This document shows, piece after piece, positions 1 through 8,487 of a stretch of DNA of 23,308 bases (within the stretch, counting starts at the first letter, position 1; the number at the start of each line of letters is the position of its first letter). The position numbers and the translations under genes are program-made. The notes beneath the pieces are model-generated. The model made no database searches, had not been told where the DNA came from, and saw nothing but the letters and a program-made list of their open reading frames with translations. The stretch comes from Promethearchaeota archaeon (GTDB taxonomy: Archaea; Asgardarchaeota; Lokiarchaeia; Sigyniarchaeales; SOKP01): NCBI GenBank assembly GCA_019058135.1, contig JAHLWE010000448.1, positions 1 to 23,308 on the forward strand, given 5' to 3'.

Positions 1-1
1 G

Positions 2-1195
2 TCTTCCTATAATTTAGGTAGTCCAGGAGAGCCCACACAAGGAGCTGGTGCAGTTGCTTTAGTTTTATCAAAAAATCGACGAATTGCAACCTTTAGTAAG
101 AAATTTGGAAAAATTTCAGGAAATATTAATGATTTTTATAGACCCGCAAATGAATCAGGTCCTCAAGTATTTGGACGATATTACGTTGATTCTTATCTTA
201 ATTTTCAATTAGCTGCATTTGATGATTTAACTAAAAATATTGGAGATTTTTACGCAGATTATTATGTATTTCATGCTCCATATAGTAAGCTAGCTTTAAA
301 ATGCATGCAGAATATAATCGTTAAGCGTTGGGTTAAGGATATAAGTAGAACTTTAAAAATTGAACCGCATCATGTAAGATCTTCAATTATTAAAAAAATA
401 AATGACTTTATGCAAAATATAAGTTTCATTCCAGAATTTTTAGGTGTAAAATTAAAAGATAAAGGATTGAAATTAACTCAACTAGACATCATGAAAAATT
501 GGGTACTTACAAATATAAAAAATAGAGTAATTCCACAATTGAAAGTCCCTATGCATTTCGGTAATATGTATTCAGCTTCAGTTTGGGCTCAAATATTGTA
601 TATCCTCGAAACTTCTGCTCGTGTGGATAGTACAATTTATTTTGGTTCTTATGGTTCTGGGGCAACTTGTATTACGGGTTTATTAAAAGTTCAACCAAGA
701 TTTAATCGAGTAGTTAGACACAGACCTCAAATTATTGATTATCTTAAAATAAAAGAACGAAAAAGTGTTCGAGAATACGAACAGATAAAACAAGGTCTTT
801 TAACACCCCACATTAGCTTAGGACATATAGAGGAATATAAAAAAAATAACGCAAAAGGTTTTACACTTCATTTTTGCGATGAAGGATGTATAATTCCACA
901 TATAGAGGGATTAAATTATTGTCCTAAAGGACATTCTGGTCTTTATACGAAGTTTTTTCCACTATTTGCTGTATTAATTTCTGAGCCAATCGATAGAAAT
1001 GGAAATGACCTTAGCTTCCTAAAAGAAGATCTAGTAAGAATCCATGGCTATCCAATAAGAGGAAATCTTTTAGAATGTGAGATGCGTCGTGTTGAAAGTA
1101 CGCTTGAAGATCAATCCGTAAGTAATGGATTGTTAAATTGGACTCCTACTTATATTCCCTTAAATAAATCGGCTTATCATTATATTAATATTTAG
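2..1195 (+). CDS. mvaS: Hydroxymethylglutaryl-CoA synthase, eukaryote/bacterial-like, 5' partial
   Basis: Condenses acetyl-CoA with acetoacetyl-CoA to HMG-CoA, the first committed mevalonate step. The open frame runs from base 2, so the N-terminal ~170-180 residues with the catalytic Glu and Cys lie outside the window; an ATG at 305 is internal. Visible family marks are PGEPTQGAGAVAL (~26-64), the DFYRP motif, the catalytic His in VFHAPYSKL (His codon 272-274), GNMYSASVW, and the SYGSG loop (~644-658) followed by LLKV. The NMYxxSV and SYGSG...LKV wording, and the ~80-residue stretch between the His motif and GNMY, are closer to animal HMGCS than to the standard archaeal enzyme, which works with a thiolase and a DUF35 protein. 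The C-terminal ~130 residues (about 800-1192) are not familiar and carry a C-x3-C-x10-C-x3-H set at 875-934. The next gene starts 5 bp after the TAG. The family call is firm; the role of the tail is unknown. Confidence 0.9.
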   Translation, partial: SSYNLGSPGEPTQGAGAVALVLSKNRRIATFSKKFGKISGNINDFYRPANESGPQVFGRYYVDSYLNFQLAAFDDLTKNIGDFYADYYVFHAPYSKLALKCMQNIIVKRWVKDISRTLKIEPHHVRSSIIKKINDFMQNISFIPEFLGVKLKDKGLKLTQLDIMKNWVLTNIKNRVIPQLKVPMHFGNMYSASVWAQILYILETSARVDSTIYFGSYGSGATCITGLLKVQPRFNRVVRHRPQIIDYLKIKERKSVREYEQIKQGLLTPHISLGHIEEYKKNNAKGFTLHFCDEGCIIPHIEGLNYCPKGHSGLYTKFFPLFAVLISEPIDRNGNDLSFLKEDLVRIHGYPIRGNLLECEMRRVESTLEDQSVSNGLLNWTPTYIPLNKSAYHYINI

Positions 1196-1200
1196 GGTCA

Positions 1201-2409
1201 ATGATGTTTAATATTGTTCCTAAGTCTCTTGTGAATCAATTAAAAAACGACTATGATGAGATTTTAAATTATTTAATTAAAAGGAATTATAATATTCAAA
1301 CACTCCCATTAAAAAATAAGGCAATATCTGATGAGGGTGAATCATATACATTAGCATATCCTATTCAAGGAGTACTTAAATATCATGGGTTGGTAAGTAA
1401 AGAACATCGAATCTCGTATTTCCCCAGTGTTTCTTTTAATAATGATGCAGCCATTACAGTTTCTTATTTAAAATTTGATAAGCGATTAAGAGAAGATATT
1501 GCATTTTTAAATGGAAAAAAATTATCGAACGATAATTTAAAGAGAATTGCAATTTCTTTAGATCTAATTAGGGAATATTCAAAAATTAAATTAAAAGTTT
1601 TATTAATTTCGGGTAATTTTTTAAAAACTTCGCATAAATTGTTAACTGGTAAAGGATTAGGAACATCTGCTTCCGGTTCTGCAGCTCTTGCTTTAGCTGC
1701 AATTTCGATATTATATAACAATGAATCAGAATATATTGAAAATAAACGTTTAATTAGCTTATTTTCTAGATATTTAGCTGGATCTGGAACACGTAGTGCC
1801 GCAGGTGGATTCGCACTTTGGTTGAGTCATCCTACAATAGATCCATTTGACTGTTTTGCAATCCGCCTTGATAGAGAAGAACACAAAAAATTTGTTAATA
1901 ACATTTCCCTTATAACTATTCCAATCAATTCTGATTTAAAAACCGAACAAGTCCATAAGATTGCCCCAAAATCGCCTTTTTTTCCTTCTTGGTTAAAAGA
2001 ACGGAAAAAAAAGGTTTTTGATTTCTTTATGGCATTAGATAATTGTGATTTAAATAAAATTGGAGAATTAGCGGAATATGATACAATGTGTCTGCATTCA
2101 ATAACAATGACCGCACAACAAAAGCAAAATATTATTGCTTGGAAGCCAGATACTCTAGCGATTATGCTTCGAGTTCGAGAACTGCGTGCATCTGGTTATA
2201 ATGTATATTTTTCAATTGATACGGGTCCTTCAGTGGTATTATTAACATATAAAAATGAAAAAAATAGTATAATTAATAATTTAAAAGAATTAAATCCGAA
2301 TTTGGACATTATTGAAGGAAAAATTGGAGGAGCAAGCAAATTAATTCGTGCTAATTCTCCCAATGCTCAACTGCTAAAAGAAAATATAAATAAATTTAAT
2401 ATTTCTTAA
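1201..2409 (+). CDS. GHMP-family mevalonate (di)phosphate decarboxylase-like protein
   Basis: A 402-residue GHMP-kinase-fold protein that aligns by motif with diphosphomevalonate decarboxylase. The substrate/ATP-site lysine lies in AYPIQGVLKYHGL (K60; usual form AYPNIALIKYWGK). The phosphate loop is GKGLGTSASGSAALA (~150-164), the arginine motif is SGTRSAAGGF, shorter by two residues than the classical SGSACRSxYGGF, and the catalytic aspartate is kept in FSIDTGP (D340). The N-terminus is about 35-40 residues longer than usual. Because K60, the Arg and D340 are present, a decarboxylase is likelier than a pure mevalonate 3-kinase. The substrate is uncertain: mevalonate 5-phosphate (giving isopentenyl phosphate, which suits the nearby IPK), mevalonate 5-diphosphate, or a bisphosphate. 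No phosphomevalonate kinase is visible here. The operon already encodes the dehydratase/UbiD route, so this gene may be a second branch or a repurposed enzyme. ATG at 1201 follows the upstream stop by 5 bp. Confidence 0.75.
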   Translation: MMFNIVPKSLVNQLKNDYDEILNYLIKRNYNIQTLPLKNKAISDEGESYTLAYPIQGVLKYHGLVSKEHRISYFPSVSFNNDAAITVSYLKFDKRLREDIAFLNGKKLSNDNLKRIAISLDLIREYSKIKLKVLLISGNFLKTSHKLLTGKGLGTSASGSAALALAAISILYNNESEYIENKRLISLFSRYLAGSGTRSAAGGFALWLSHPTIDPFDCFAIRLDREEHKKFVNNISLITIPINSDLKTEQVHKIAPKSPFFPSWLKERKKKVFDFFMALDNCDLNKIGELAEYDTMCLHSITMTAQQKQNIIAWKPDTLAIMLRVRELRASGYNVYFSIDTGPSVVLLTYKNEKNSIINNLKELNPNLDIIEGKIGGASKLIRANSPNAQLLKENINKFNIS

Positions 2410-2426
2410 ATAATATATGTAAAATA

Positions 2427-3707
2427 ATGAATGATATCAACTCTAATATTCCTGGATTTTATAAATTATCAATTGATGAACGCCAACAAGTAATAACTAA
2501 ACTTGTTAATCTTAATACAGAAGAATTCAAGTTGTTAAAAAATTATGGATATATTTCTCCTTCCCAACTAGATAAATTAATAGAAAATGTTATAGGGAGT
2601 TATCATTTACCAATGGGTATTGCATGCAATTTTAAAATTAATAATAAAGATTATTTAATACCAATGGTAATTGAAGAGCCTTCTGTCGTAGCTGCGGCTT
2701 CAAATGCTGCAAAAATTGCGAGAAAAAATGGTGGATTCTATTCTGAAAAAATTAGATCAATAATGTTTTCTCAGATACAAGTTACGAATATAAAAAATAT
2801 GAATATTGCAAAAGAAAATATTGAGAAAAATAAGGATAAAATTTTAAAAATCGCGAATGAACAAGATCCAATTTTAACAAGTTTAAAAGGGGGTGCATTT
2901 GATCTTGAAATTCATGAAATATCAACAAGAAAAGGCCCTATGCTGATTGTTCATTTATTAGTAGATGTTTTAGATGCAATGGGAGCCAATGTAGTAAATA
3001 CTATGGCAGAAGCTGTAGCACCTTATATTGAAGAAATTTGTGAGGGACAAGTTTTTCTTAGAATTGTATCTAATTTAGCCATACATCGTCTTGCAAAGTG
3101 TAGAGCTGTTTTTGATAAAGAGTTATTGGGTGGAGATAAGGTAGTTGAGGGTATAATAAATGCCTATGAATTTGCACTCGCTGATCCTTTCAGAGCAACA
3201 ACCCATAATAAAGGCATAATGAACGGAATTGTGGCTTTAACAATGGCTACAGGAAATGACACACGCGCTATAGAAGCTGGGGCTCATGCATTTGCAGCAT
3301 TAAGTGGACATTATTCTCCATTGACAAAATTTCAAGTTGATTCAGATGGGAACTTAGCAGGAGAAATAGAAATACCTCTTGCTCTTGGCATTATAGGTGG
3401 AATGACTAAAATACATCCTATGGCACGATTAGCGTTAAAAATTTTAAATATTAAAAGTGCTAATGAGCTTTCTCAAGTAGCAGCCGCTCTCGGTTTGGCT
3501 CAAAATGTAGCTGCTCTAAGGGCTTTAGCTTCAGAAGGAATCCAAAAAGGACATATGTCCCTACATTCAAGAAATATTGCAAAACTAGCGGGAGTACCTG
3601 AAGAATTAATAGAAAAAGTTGCAAAAAAATTGGTGGAAGATAAAAAAATTAGAGTTGATTATGCGAAAGAAATTTTTAAAAAAATAATTGATAGTGAAAA
3701 CCTTTAG
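2427..3707 (+). CDS. mvaA: Class II 3-hydroxy-3-methylglutaryl-CoA reductase
   Basis: Reduces HMG-CoA to mevalonate with two NAD(P)H. The 426-residue length and the N-terminal GFYKLSIDERQ stretch are typical of the class II (Pseudomonas mevalonii-type) enzyme rather than the class I enzyme of most archaea and eukaryotes. All four catalytic residues are visible in their motifs: Glu in VIEEPSVVAAAS, Lys in ADPFRATTHNKGIMNG, Asp in ATGNDTRAIEAGAHAF, and the C-terminal His in KGHMSLHSRNIAKLAG. DAMGANVVNTMAEAVAP marks the cofactor/CoA-binding core. It is the third gene of the operon, 17 bp after the decarboxylase-like gene. A 96-bp gap follows before the UbiD gene, the longest in the operon. The cofactor preference was not judged. 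A class II enzyme in an archaeon suggests old lateral transfer, as already known for Archaeoglobus. Confidence 0.95.
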   Translation: MNDINSNIPGFYKLSIDERQQVITKLVNLNTEEFKLLKNYGYISPSQLDKLIENVIGSYHLPMGIACNFKINNKDYLIPMVIEEPSVVAAASNAAKIARKNGGFYSEKIRSIMFSQIQVTNIKNMNIAKENIEKNKDKILKIANEQDPILTSLKGGAFDLEIHEISTRKGPMLIVHLLVDVLDAMGANVVNTMAEAVAPYIEEICEGQVFLRIVSNLAIHRLAKCRAVFDKELLGGDKVVEGIINAYEFALADPFRATTHNKGIMNGIVALTMATGNDTRAIEAGAHAFAALSGHYSPLTKFQVDSDGNLAGEIEIPLALGIIGGMTKIHPMARLALKILNIKSANELSQVAAALGLAQNVAALRALASEGIQKGHMSLHSRNIAKLAGVPEELIEKVAKKLVEDKKIRVDYAKEIFKKIIDSENL

Positions 3708-3803
3708 TTTTTTAAAATTTATTCATGTAAGTTTTCTTAAAAAAAAAACAATAATGTAGATAATTGTATTATTAAAAATAAGTCTTTGAGATGATTGAAA
3801 TTT
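3708..3803 (+). other. Longest gap in the mevalonate operon, possible internal control point
   Basis: Very AT-rich. It holds a T-run just after the HMGR stop, an A10 tract near 3740, and two overlapping, mutually exclusive weak inverted repeats around 3749-3772 (ACAAT/ATTGT and AATAAT/ATTATT). It ends with GAGATGAT about ten bases before the UbiD ATG, a plausible ribosome binding site. It could hold an internal promoter or transcript end; nothing stronger can be said from the sequence. Confidence 0.3.
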
Positions 3804-5105
3804 ATGGGATTTAGAGAATATATAAATCAAATTGATGAGAAAGGTCTTCTTCGAAAGGTAGGTGTTGAAGTATCGAAGAAATTAGAGATCTCTGGAATTT
3901 TAAAAAGAATTGAACCAACCCCAGTAATGTTTAATAATGTTAAAGAATCGGAATTTCGAGTGGTTGGTAATATATTTTGTACCAAGAATGTAATTGCTTC
4001 ATATTTCGGCGTGACTCTGGTAGATCTCATACCAATGCTTTCAAAAGCAATATCTGAACGTTCGGAACCAGAGATTGTTTCAAACGCTCCTTGTCAAGAA
4101 GTAATTGAATCGAACGTTGATTTAGATAAACTTCCAATTTTATTCCATTGTGAAAAAGATGGTGGGAATTATATCAGTTCTGCTGTTGTTATTACTAGAG
4201 ATCCAGATTATGGACAAAATATGGATTTTCATCGAGCAATGCAATTTTCTAAAGAAAAATTTGCCACTCGAATAGTTAGTGGTCGTCATTTTCATAAATT
4301 TTTGGAAAAAAACGGTGAATTAGATGTAGCATTTTGTATTGGAAATACTCCTAACATTCTAATTGCTGGAGCGACTTCTGTAGATGTTGGAGTTGATGAA
4401 TTACAAATAGCAAATGCATTAGAACCCATTAAAGTTGTTAAAGCAAATTCAGTAGATCTTTTAATTCCTGCAGAAACAGAATTTGTTTTAGAAGGTCGCG
4501 TTTATATGGAAGAAAAACACTCTGAAGGGCCATTTGTCGATTTAACAGAAACTTATGACGTGATTAGGGAAGAACCTGTTTTTAAAGTCAAAAAAATCAC
4601 TCATAGAAAGAAGGCAATTTGGCAAGCTTTATTACCGGGGGCGCTTGAGCATAAAATATTAATGGGAATGCCGCGAGAACCAACTATTTTCAAAAAAATA
4701 AATGAAGCAGAAGTGATATGCTTGGATGTAAATATTAATCCTGGTGGATGTTCCTGGTTACATGCAATTATCCAAATTGATAAAAAAACAGAAGAAGATG
4801 GCAAAATAGCAATAGAAGAAGCTTTTGCTGGTCATAAAAGCTGTAAACATGTTCTCATTGTTGATAAAGATATTAATATTTATGACCCTATATCTGTAGA
4901 ATGGGCAATGGCAACTCGCTTTCAAGGGGATACGAGAATGATCATCAAAGATAAAGAACCAGGAAGTAGTCTAGATCCTAGTGCTGAGCCTGGAACAAAA
5001 ATGACTACAAAAATTGGTTTTGATTTGACAAAACCACTTGTAGCTAGAGGAAAGAGTTATAATAAAGCAGATTTCCCTAAAGTAGACATAAATAAATATT
5101 TTTAA
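3804..5105 (+). CDS. UbiD-family trans-anhydromevalonate 5-phosphate decarboxylase
   Basis: A UbiD-family, prenylated-FMN-dependent decarboxylase. In the archaeal mevalonate pathway the enzyme at this step turns trans-anhydromevalonate 5-phosphate into isopentenyl phosphate. I place the start at ATG 3804 (433 residues), not the in-frame TTG at 3795, because the family begins with a short MxxREF-like segment (here MGFREYINQIDEKG) and GAGATGAT sits upstream. The conserved Arg in FATRIVSGRH (R156) and the EGPFVD motif (E241 and D246, five apart) match the family's R-E-E/D active-site set. The C-terminus has the usual DPSAEPGTKMTTKIGFD region. It lies 13 bp before the two dehydratase subunits, which make its substrate; this context decides the specific function over other UbiD enzymes. 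A UbiX flavin prenyltransferase, needed to make the cofactor, is not in the window. Confidence 0.9.
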   Translation: MGFREYINQIDEKGLLRKVGVEVSKKLEISGILKRIEPTPVMFNNVKESEFRVVGNIFCTKNVIASYFGVTLVDLIPMLSKAISERSEPEIVSNAPCQEVIESNVDLDKLPILFHCEKDGGNYISSAVVITRDPDYGQNMDFHRAMQFSKEKFATRIVSGRHFHKFLEKNGELDVAFCIGNTPNILIAGATSVDVGVDELQIANALEPIKVVKANSVDLLIPAETEFVLEGRVYMEEKHSEGPFVDLTETYDVIREEPVFKVKKITHRKKAIWQALLPGALEHKILMGMPREPTIFKKINEAEVICLDVNINPGGCSWLHAIIQIDKKTEEDGKIAIEEAFAGHKSCKHVLIVDKDINIYDPISVEWAMATRFQGDTRMIIKDKEPGSSLDPSAEPGTKMTTKIGFDLTKPLVARGKSYNKADFPKVDINKYF

Positions 5106-5110
5106 TATAT

Positions 5111-5115
5111 AGGAG
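5111..5115 (+). promoter_or_regulatory. Ribosome binding site AGGAG that questions the next start
   Basis: AGGAG lies only 3 bases before ATG 5119 but 9 bases before the in-frame TTG at 5125. Spacing alone favours TTG 5125; codon preference favours ATG 5119. The two proteins differ by two residues. Confidence 0.5.
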
Positions 5116-5118
5116 TCG

Positions 5119-6318
5119 ATGAGATTGAAATTAACATCAGAAGAAAAAGATATGTTGGATGGCAAGCAAGGAAGATCAACTCAAAAATCCATGGAGATAT
5201 TAACCACATTAGGTGAGATATTTGATGCAGAATGTATGATTGAGGTTTATAGCGTGCAAATAGCAGGAGTTTCTTATGCAAATTTAGGGGAAGCAGGTCT
5301 AGAATTTTTAGGTGAGATGGCAGAAGATGGAAAGGTTAGGGTCTTAACAACTTTAAATCCAGCCGGAATGGACCGAGAAAATTGGCAAGCTTTAGGAATT
5401 GAAAAAGAATTTGCTATTAATCAAAACCGTGCTATAGATACCTTTGCAAAAATGGGAATAATTACAACATGTTCTTGTACACCATATTTAATAGGAAACA
5501 CCCCACATTTTGGTCAGCATATTGCCTGGGCCGAGAGTAGTGCTGTTTGCTATTCAAATTCTGTTATTGGTGCTCGAACAAATCGTGAAGGTGGTCCGAG
5601 TGCACTAGCTGCTGCTTTAACTGGAAAAACACCAAAATATGGCTATCATCTAGATAAAAATCGTCATGGACAGGTTTTAATTGAAGTTAAGGTTCCAGTG
5701 AAAGGTACAGATGAATTTGGCGTGTTAGGAAAAATAATTGGGGATAAATTGGTTGAATTAGGAAAGAAAATACCTTATATTACTGGAATTTCTTCAGCAA
5801 CAGTTGAGGAACTTAAATCATTCTGCGCTTCAGTGGCTACTTATGGAGGTACAGCATTATTTCATATGGAAGGCATAACCCCAGAATATAATATGTATCC
5901 TAAGCCAAGAGATGATATTTTTGAAATTAATCAGGATAACCTTAATAAAACTCGTTCTGATCTTATTGATGATGATATTGAAATTGATTTCGTTAGTATC
6001 GGGTGTCCTCACGCTTCAATTCACGAAATAGCAACAATTACAAGTTTATTGAAAGGTAATAAAGTAAATAAAGAATTTTGGATTACTACTGCTCGACCTA
6101 CAAAAAGAATTGCAGATGAAGCTGGATATTCTAAAATTATTGAGGATGCTGGGGCCAAATTCGCTTCAGATACATGTTGTGTTGTAGCTCCTATTAAAGG
6201 TCGCTTTAAAGCAATTATGGTAGATTCAGCTAAAGCATGCTATTATGGTCGAGCAAAGAATAAATTTAAAGTAAAAATTGGAACGATTGAAGAATGTGTT
6301 AAGGAGGCTACAAAATGA
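5119..6318 (+). CDS. Phosphomevalonate dehydratase large subunit (aconitase X catalytic subunit)
   Basis: With the small subunit encoded next, dehydrates mevalonate 5-phosphate to trans-anhydromevalonate 5-phosphate; the family (aconitase X, DUF521) carries an iron-sulfur cluster. The 399 residues show the expected pieces: an N-terminal LTSEEKDMLDGKQG, TCSCTPYLIGNTPHFG (C118, C120), EGGPSALAAALTGKTPKYG, SIGCPHAS (C296) and SDTCCVVAPI (C353/C354). One Cys from each of these three sites is the likely cluster ligand set. The stop overlaps the start of the small-subunit gene in an ATGA junction, so translation is probably coupled. Bacterial relatives act on hydroxyproline-derived acids, but the mevalonate genes on both sides make phosphomevalonate the clear substrate. 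Confidence 0.95.
   Translation: MRLKLTSEEKDMLDGKQGRSTQKSMEILTTLGEIFDAECMIEVYSVQIAGVSYANLGEAGLEFLGEMAEDGKVRVLTTLNPAGMDRENWQALGIEKEFAINQNRAIDTFAKMGIITTCSCTPYLIGNTPHFGQHIAWAESSAVCYSNSVIGARTNREGGPSALAAALTGKTPKYGYHLDKNRHGQVLIEVKVPVKGTDEFGVLGKIIGDKLVELGKKIPYITGISSATVEELKSFCASVATYGGTALFHMEGITPEYNMYPKPRDDIFEINQDNLNKTRSDLIDDDIEIDFVSIGCPHASIHEIATITSLLKGNKVNKEFWITTARPTKRIADEAGYSKIIEDAGAKFASDTCCVVAPIKGRFKAIMVDSAKACYYGRAKNKFKVKIGTIEECVKEATK
6301..6307 (+). promoter_or_regulatory. Strong ribosome binding site AAGGAGG inside the large-subunit gene
   Basis: AAGGAGG lies seven bases before the small-subunit ATG at 6315, in the last codons of the large subunit. With the ATGA overlap it should keep the two subunits in step. 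Confidence 0.75.
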
Positions 6319-6704
6319 AGTTAGAAGGAAGAAAAATTTATAAAGGAACTGTAGAAGCAGAAGCAATCGTTACAAAAGATGGAATTTCATTCTATGGTGG
6401 TGTAGACCCTGATACTGGTAAAGTTGTTGAAGTGGGACATGAATTAGAGGGTCAATCAATAACTGGAAAAGTGTTAGTTTTTCCTACTGGAAAAGGTTCA
6501 ACAGTAGGGTCCTATACGATGTATCGGATGAAGAAAAAGAATACTGCTCCAGCTGCAATAGTAAATGAACAAATCGACACGATAATAGCAGTGGGTTGTA
6601 TAATTAGTGAAATTCCTTGTGTGGACAAAATTGATATTAATAATATTAAAACTGGACAAAAAATCATTGTTAATGGTTCAGAAGGAACTGTAGAGATAAA
6701 ATAA
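6315..6704 (+). CDS. Phosphomevalonate dehydratase small subunit (aconitase X swivel domain, DUF126)
   Basis: The 129-residue swiveling-domain subunit that completes the aconitase X-type phosphomevalonate dehydratase. GKGSTVGSY with S62 is the family's active-site serine motif; it follows the VFPTG strand and precedes NTAPAAIVNEQIDTIIAVG and IPCVDKID, all standard for DUF126. The length is normal. It starts in a 4-bp overlap with the large-subunit gene and has its own strong ribosome binding site. Mevalonate kinase, which makes the complex's substrate, starts 15 bp downstream. Confidence 0.95.
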   Translation: MKLEGRKIYKGTVEAEAIVTKDGISFYGGVDPDTGKVVEVGHELEGQSITGKVLVFPTGKGSTVGSYTMYRMKKKNTAPAAIVNEQIDTIIAVGCIISEIPCVDKIDINNIKTGQKIIVNGSEGTVEIK

Positions 6705-6719
6705 AATGGGGTAAAACTA

Positions 6720-7655
6720 ATGGGATTTGGTAAAGGTTATGGAAAAACAATTTTATTTGGCGAACATTTTGTTTTATATGGGTTTTCAGCAATCGCATCA
6801 GCATTAGGTTCTTCTACGACTGCTAATGTTAAAATTATCGAAGGTAAAGGATGGATTGTTGATGATCAGAGACCTGAAACGCCAGGTTATAAAATAAAGA
6901 AATTTGATGAAGCACAAAAATCCATTAAAAATGTATTAGAGTATCTAAAAATAGATACAGATAGTCAAAAACTTGAAATAACTTTTGCTGGAGATTTAAT
7001 TGCTGCGAGTGGAGTTGGTGCTTCAGCGGCTCAATGTACATCACTAGCTCGAGCCTTAAATGACAGCTTTAATCTAAATTTGGACGATGAAAAGATAAAT
7101 GAAGCTGCGTATGAAGGAGAGAAAGCATATCACGGAACCCCTTCTGGCATTGACAATACCGCCTCAACTTATGGAGGATTGATTTGGTTTGTGAAAAACT
7201 TGAGTGGTGGGAAAAATACTATGGATCTCTTGCAATCACCAATAAGAATACCATTAATAATTGCCAATTCAGGAATAACTGCCTCTACAGCAGAAGTAGT
7301 AGCTGATGTTCGGCGTTTGAAACATGAAAATCCTAATAAATTTGAGAAAATTTTTAAGGAATATAAAGAAATAGCAGATAAAGCAAAAATAGCCATACTT
7401 GAAGGAAATATTATTTCTATAGGAAATTTAATGAATCAAAACCACAAATTACTCCAAGCAATTACGGTTTCAGGAGAAATAAATGATAAGTTAGTTCAAA
7501 TAGCGTTAAAAAATGGAGCGATTGGAGCTAAAATGACAGGAACAGGACGTGGTGGTTTAGTAATTGCTTTAGCTGAAAATAAAGAAATGCAAGAAAAAAT
7601 AGCCAAGGCAATCGAAAAAGAGGGTTATGATGCCTGGAAAACCATAATTGGATGA
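6720..7655 (+). CDS. mvk: Mevalonate kinase
   Basis: Phosphorylates mevalonate to mevalonate 5-phosphate, the substrate of the dehydratase encoded just upstream. It is a 311-residue GHMP kinase with motif 1 GKTILFGEHFVLYG near the N-terminus, the phosphate loop AASGVGASAAQ at about 97-107, YHGTPSGIDNTAS with H138 and the catalytic D145, and the C-terminal KMTGTGRGGLVIAL loop. The EHxVxYG and HGTPSGIDN forms are specific to mevalonate kinase among GHMP kinases. The phosphate loop reads SGVGAS where PxGxGLGSS is usual, a mild variant seen in archaea. A GGGGT stretch lies just before the ATG. The isopentenyl phosphate kinase gene begins 12 bp after the stop. Confidence 0.95.
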   Translation: MGFGKGYGKTILFGEHFVLYGFSAIASALGSSTTANVKIIEGKGWIVDDQRPETPGYKIKKFDEAQKSIKNVLEYLKIDTDSQKLEITFAGDLIAASGVGASAAQCTSLARALNDSFNLNLDDEKINEAAYEGEKAYHGTPSGIDNTASTYGGLIWFVKNLSGGKNTMDLLQSPIRIPLIIANSGITASTAEVVADVRRLKHENPNKFEKIFKEYKEIADKAKIAILEGNIISIGNLMNQNHKLLQAITVSGEINDKLVQIALKNGAIGAKMTGTGRGGLVIALAENKEMQEKIAKAIEKEGYDAWKTIIG

Positions 7656-7667
7656 GATTGATTTAAA

Positions 7668-8477
7668 TTGAATAACAATAATGAAATTTATCTATTGAAG
7701 TTAGGTGGAAGTTTATTAACTGATAAAAATAAGGCCTTTTCTATTAGAAAAAATGTTGTTAAAAGCGCAGTTCAACAAATTATAGATGCTAATGAAAAAT
7801 TAATATTAATTCATGGAGGAGGTTCGTTTGGCCATCCTCTTGCAAAAAAGTACAGCCTTTCAAAGGGTATAAATGCATCTATTCCAAATCAAATTCTTGG
7901 ACTTACTGAAACACACCAATCAATGAACAAATTCAATTCCTATTTAATTAATCAATTTTTAGAAAAAAAATATCCTGCATTATCAATTCAAGCTTCCAGT
8001 ATTTTCATCAAAGATTCTCAAAATATCTCAACTCAATCGATTAATGTTATTGAAACCGCCTTAGATCTTGATATTTTACCTATTTTGTATGGAGATATAA
8101 TCCTTGATTCAAAGGGGTCATTCTCAATTATTTCTGGGGACCAAATCATCGTGGAATTATGTAAAGAAATTAAAAAGTATAATATCTCTAAAATTATTTT
8201 CGCTATTGAAAAAGATGGATTATTTATCAAAGAAAGAGATAATGATAAATTGAATATAAAACTAGCGACAGAATTAAAATTCGAAGATTTAGATAAAATT
8301 AAAATTGCTGATTTAGAAAGTAAAATTGATGTAACAGGCGGAATTAAAGGTAAAATTAATAAAATCAAACAAATTTGCCAACAAAATATTCCCGTTCAAA
8401 TAATAAATGGTTTAAAAGATGAATTTATACTTAAAGCATTAAAAAATCAAAATATAATTTCAACCAAAATAAAGTGA
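7668..8477 (+). CDS. ipk: Isopentenyl phosphate kinase
   Basis: Amino-acid-kinase-fold enzyme that phosphorylates isopentenyl phosphate to IPP, the last step of the route via anhydromevalonate phosphate. It is 269 residues long, with the N-terminal LLKLGGSLLTDK, the ATP/phosphate-binding IHGGGSFGHPLA holding the catalytic His (H56), GLTETHQSM, and the nucleotide-side DVTGGIKGKI near the C-terminus. The start is the TTG at 7668: no in-frame ATG lies near the conserved LLKLGGS, and the gap from the upstream stop is 12 bp with GATGAGATTG in between. Stretches of Lys/Ile/Asn reflect the AT-rich genome. Ten bases separate it from the isomerase gene. Confidence 0.95.
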   Translation: MNNNNEIYLLKLGGSLLTDKNKAFSIRKNVVKSAVQQIIDANEKLILIHGGGSFGHPLAKKYSLSKGINASIPNQILGLTETHQSMNKFNSYLINQFLEKKYPALSIQASSIFIKDSQNISTQSINVIETALDLDILPILYGDIILDSKGSFSIISGDQIIVELCKEIKKYNISKIIFAIEKDGLFIKERDNDKLNIKLATELKFEDLDKIKIADLESKIDVTGGIKGKINKIKQICQQNIPVQIINGLKDEFILKALKNQNIISTKIK

Positions 8478-8487
8478 GCAAAGAATT

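Noticed and set aside
305..1195. A 296-residue protein starting at ATG 305 as the full gene
   Set aside because: The same frame is open back to base 2 and encodes conserved HMG-CoA synthase motifs, including the catalytic His, so 305 is internal.
1464..1721. Antisense frame within the decarboxylase-like gene, and the similar antisense frames at 3827-4030, 4601-4804, 7169-7396, 8033-8368, 9087-9344, 16063-16392 and 22558-22779
   Set aside because: All overlap strongly conserved genes in the opposite direction and lack their own start signals or recognisable domains.
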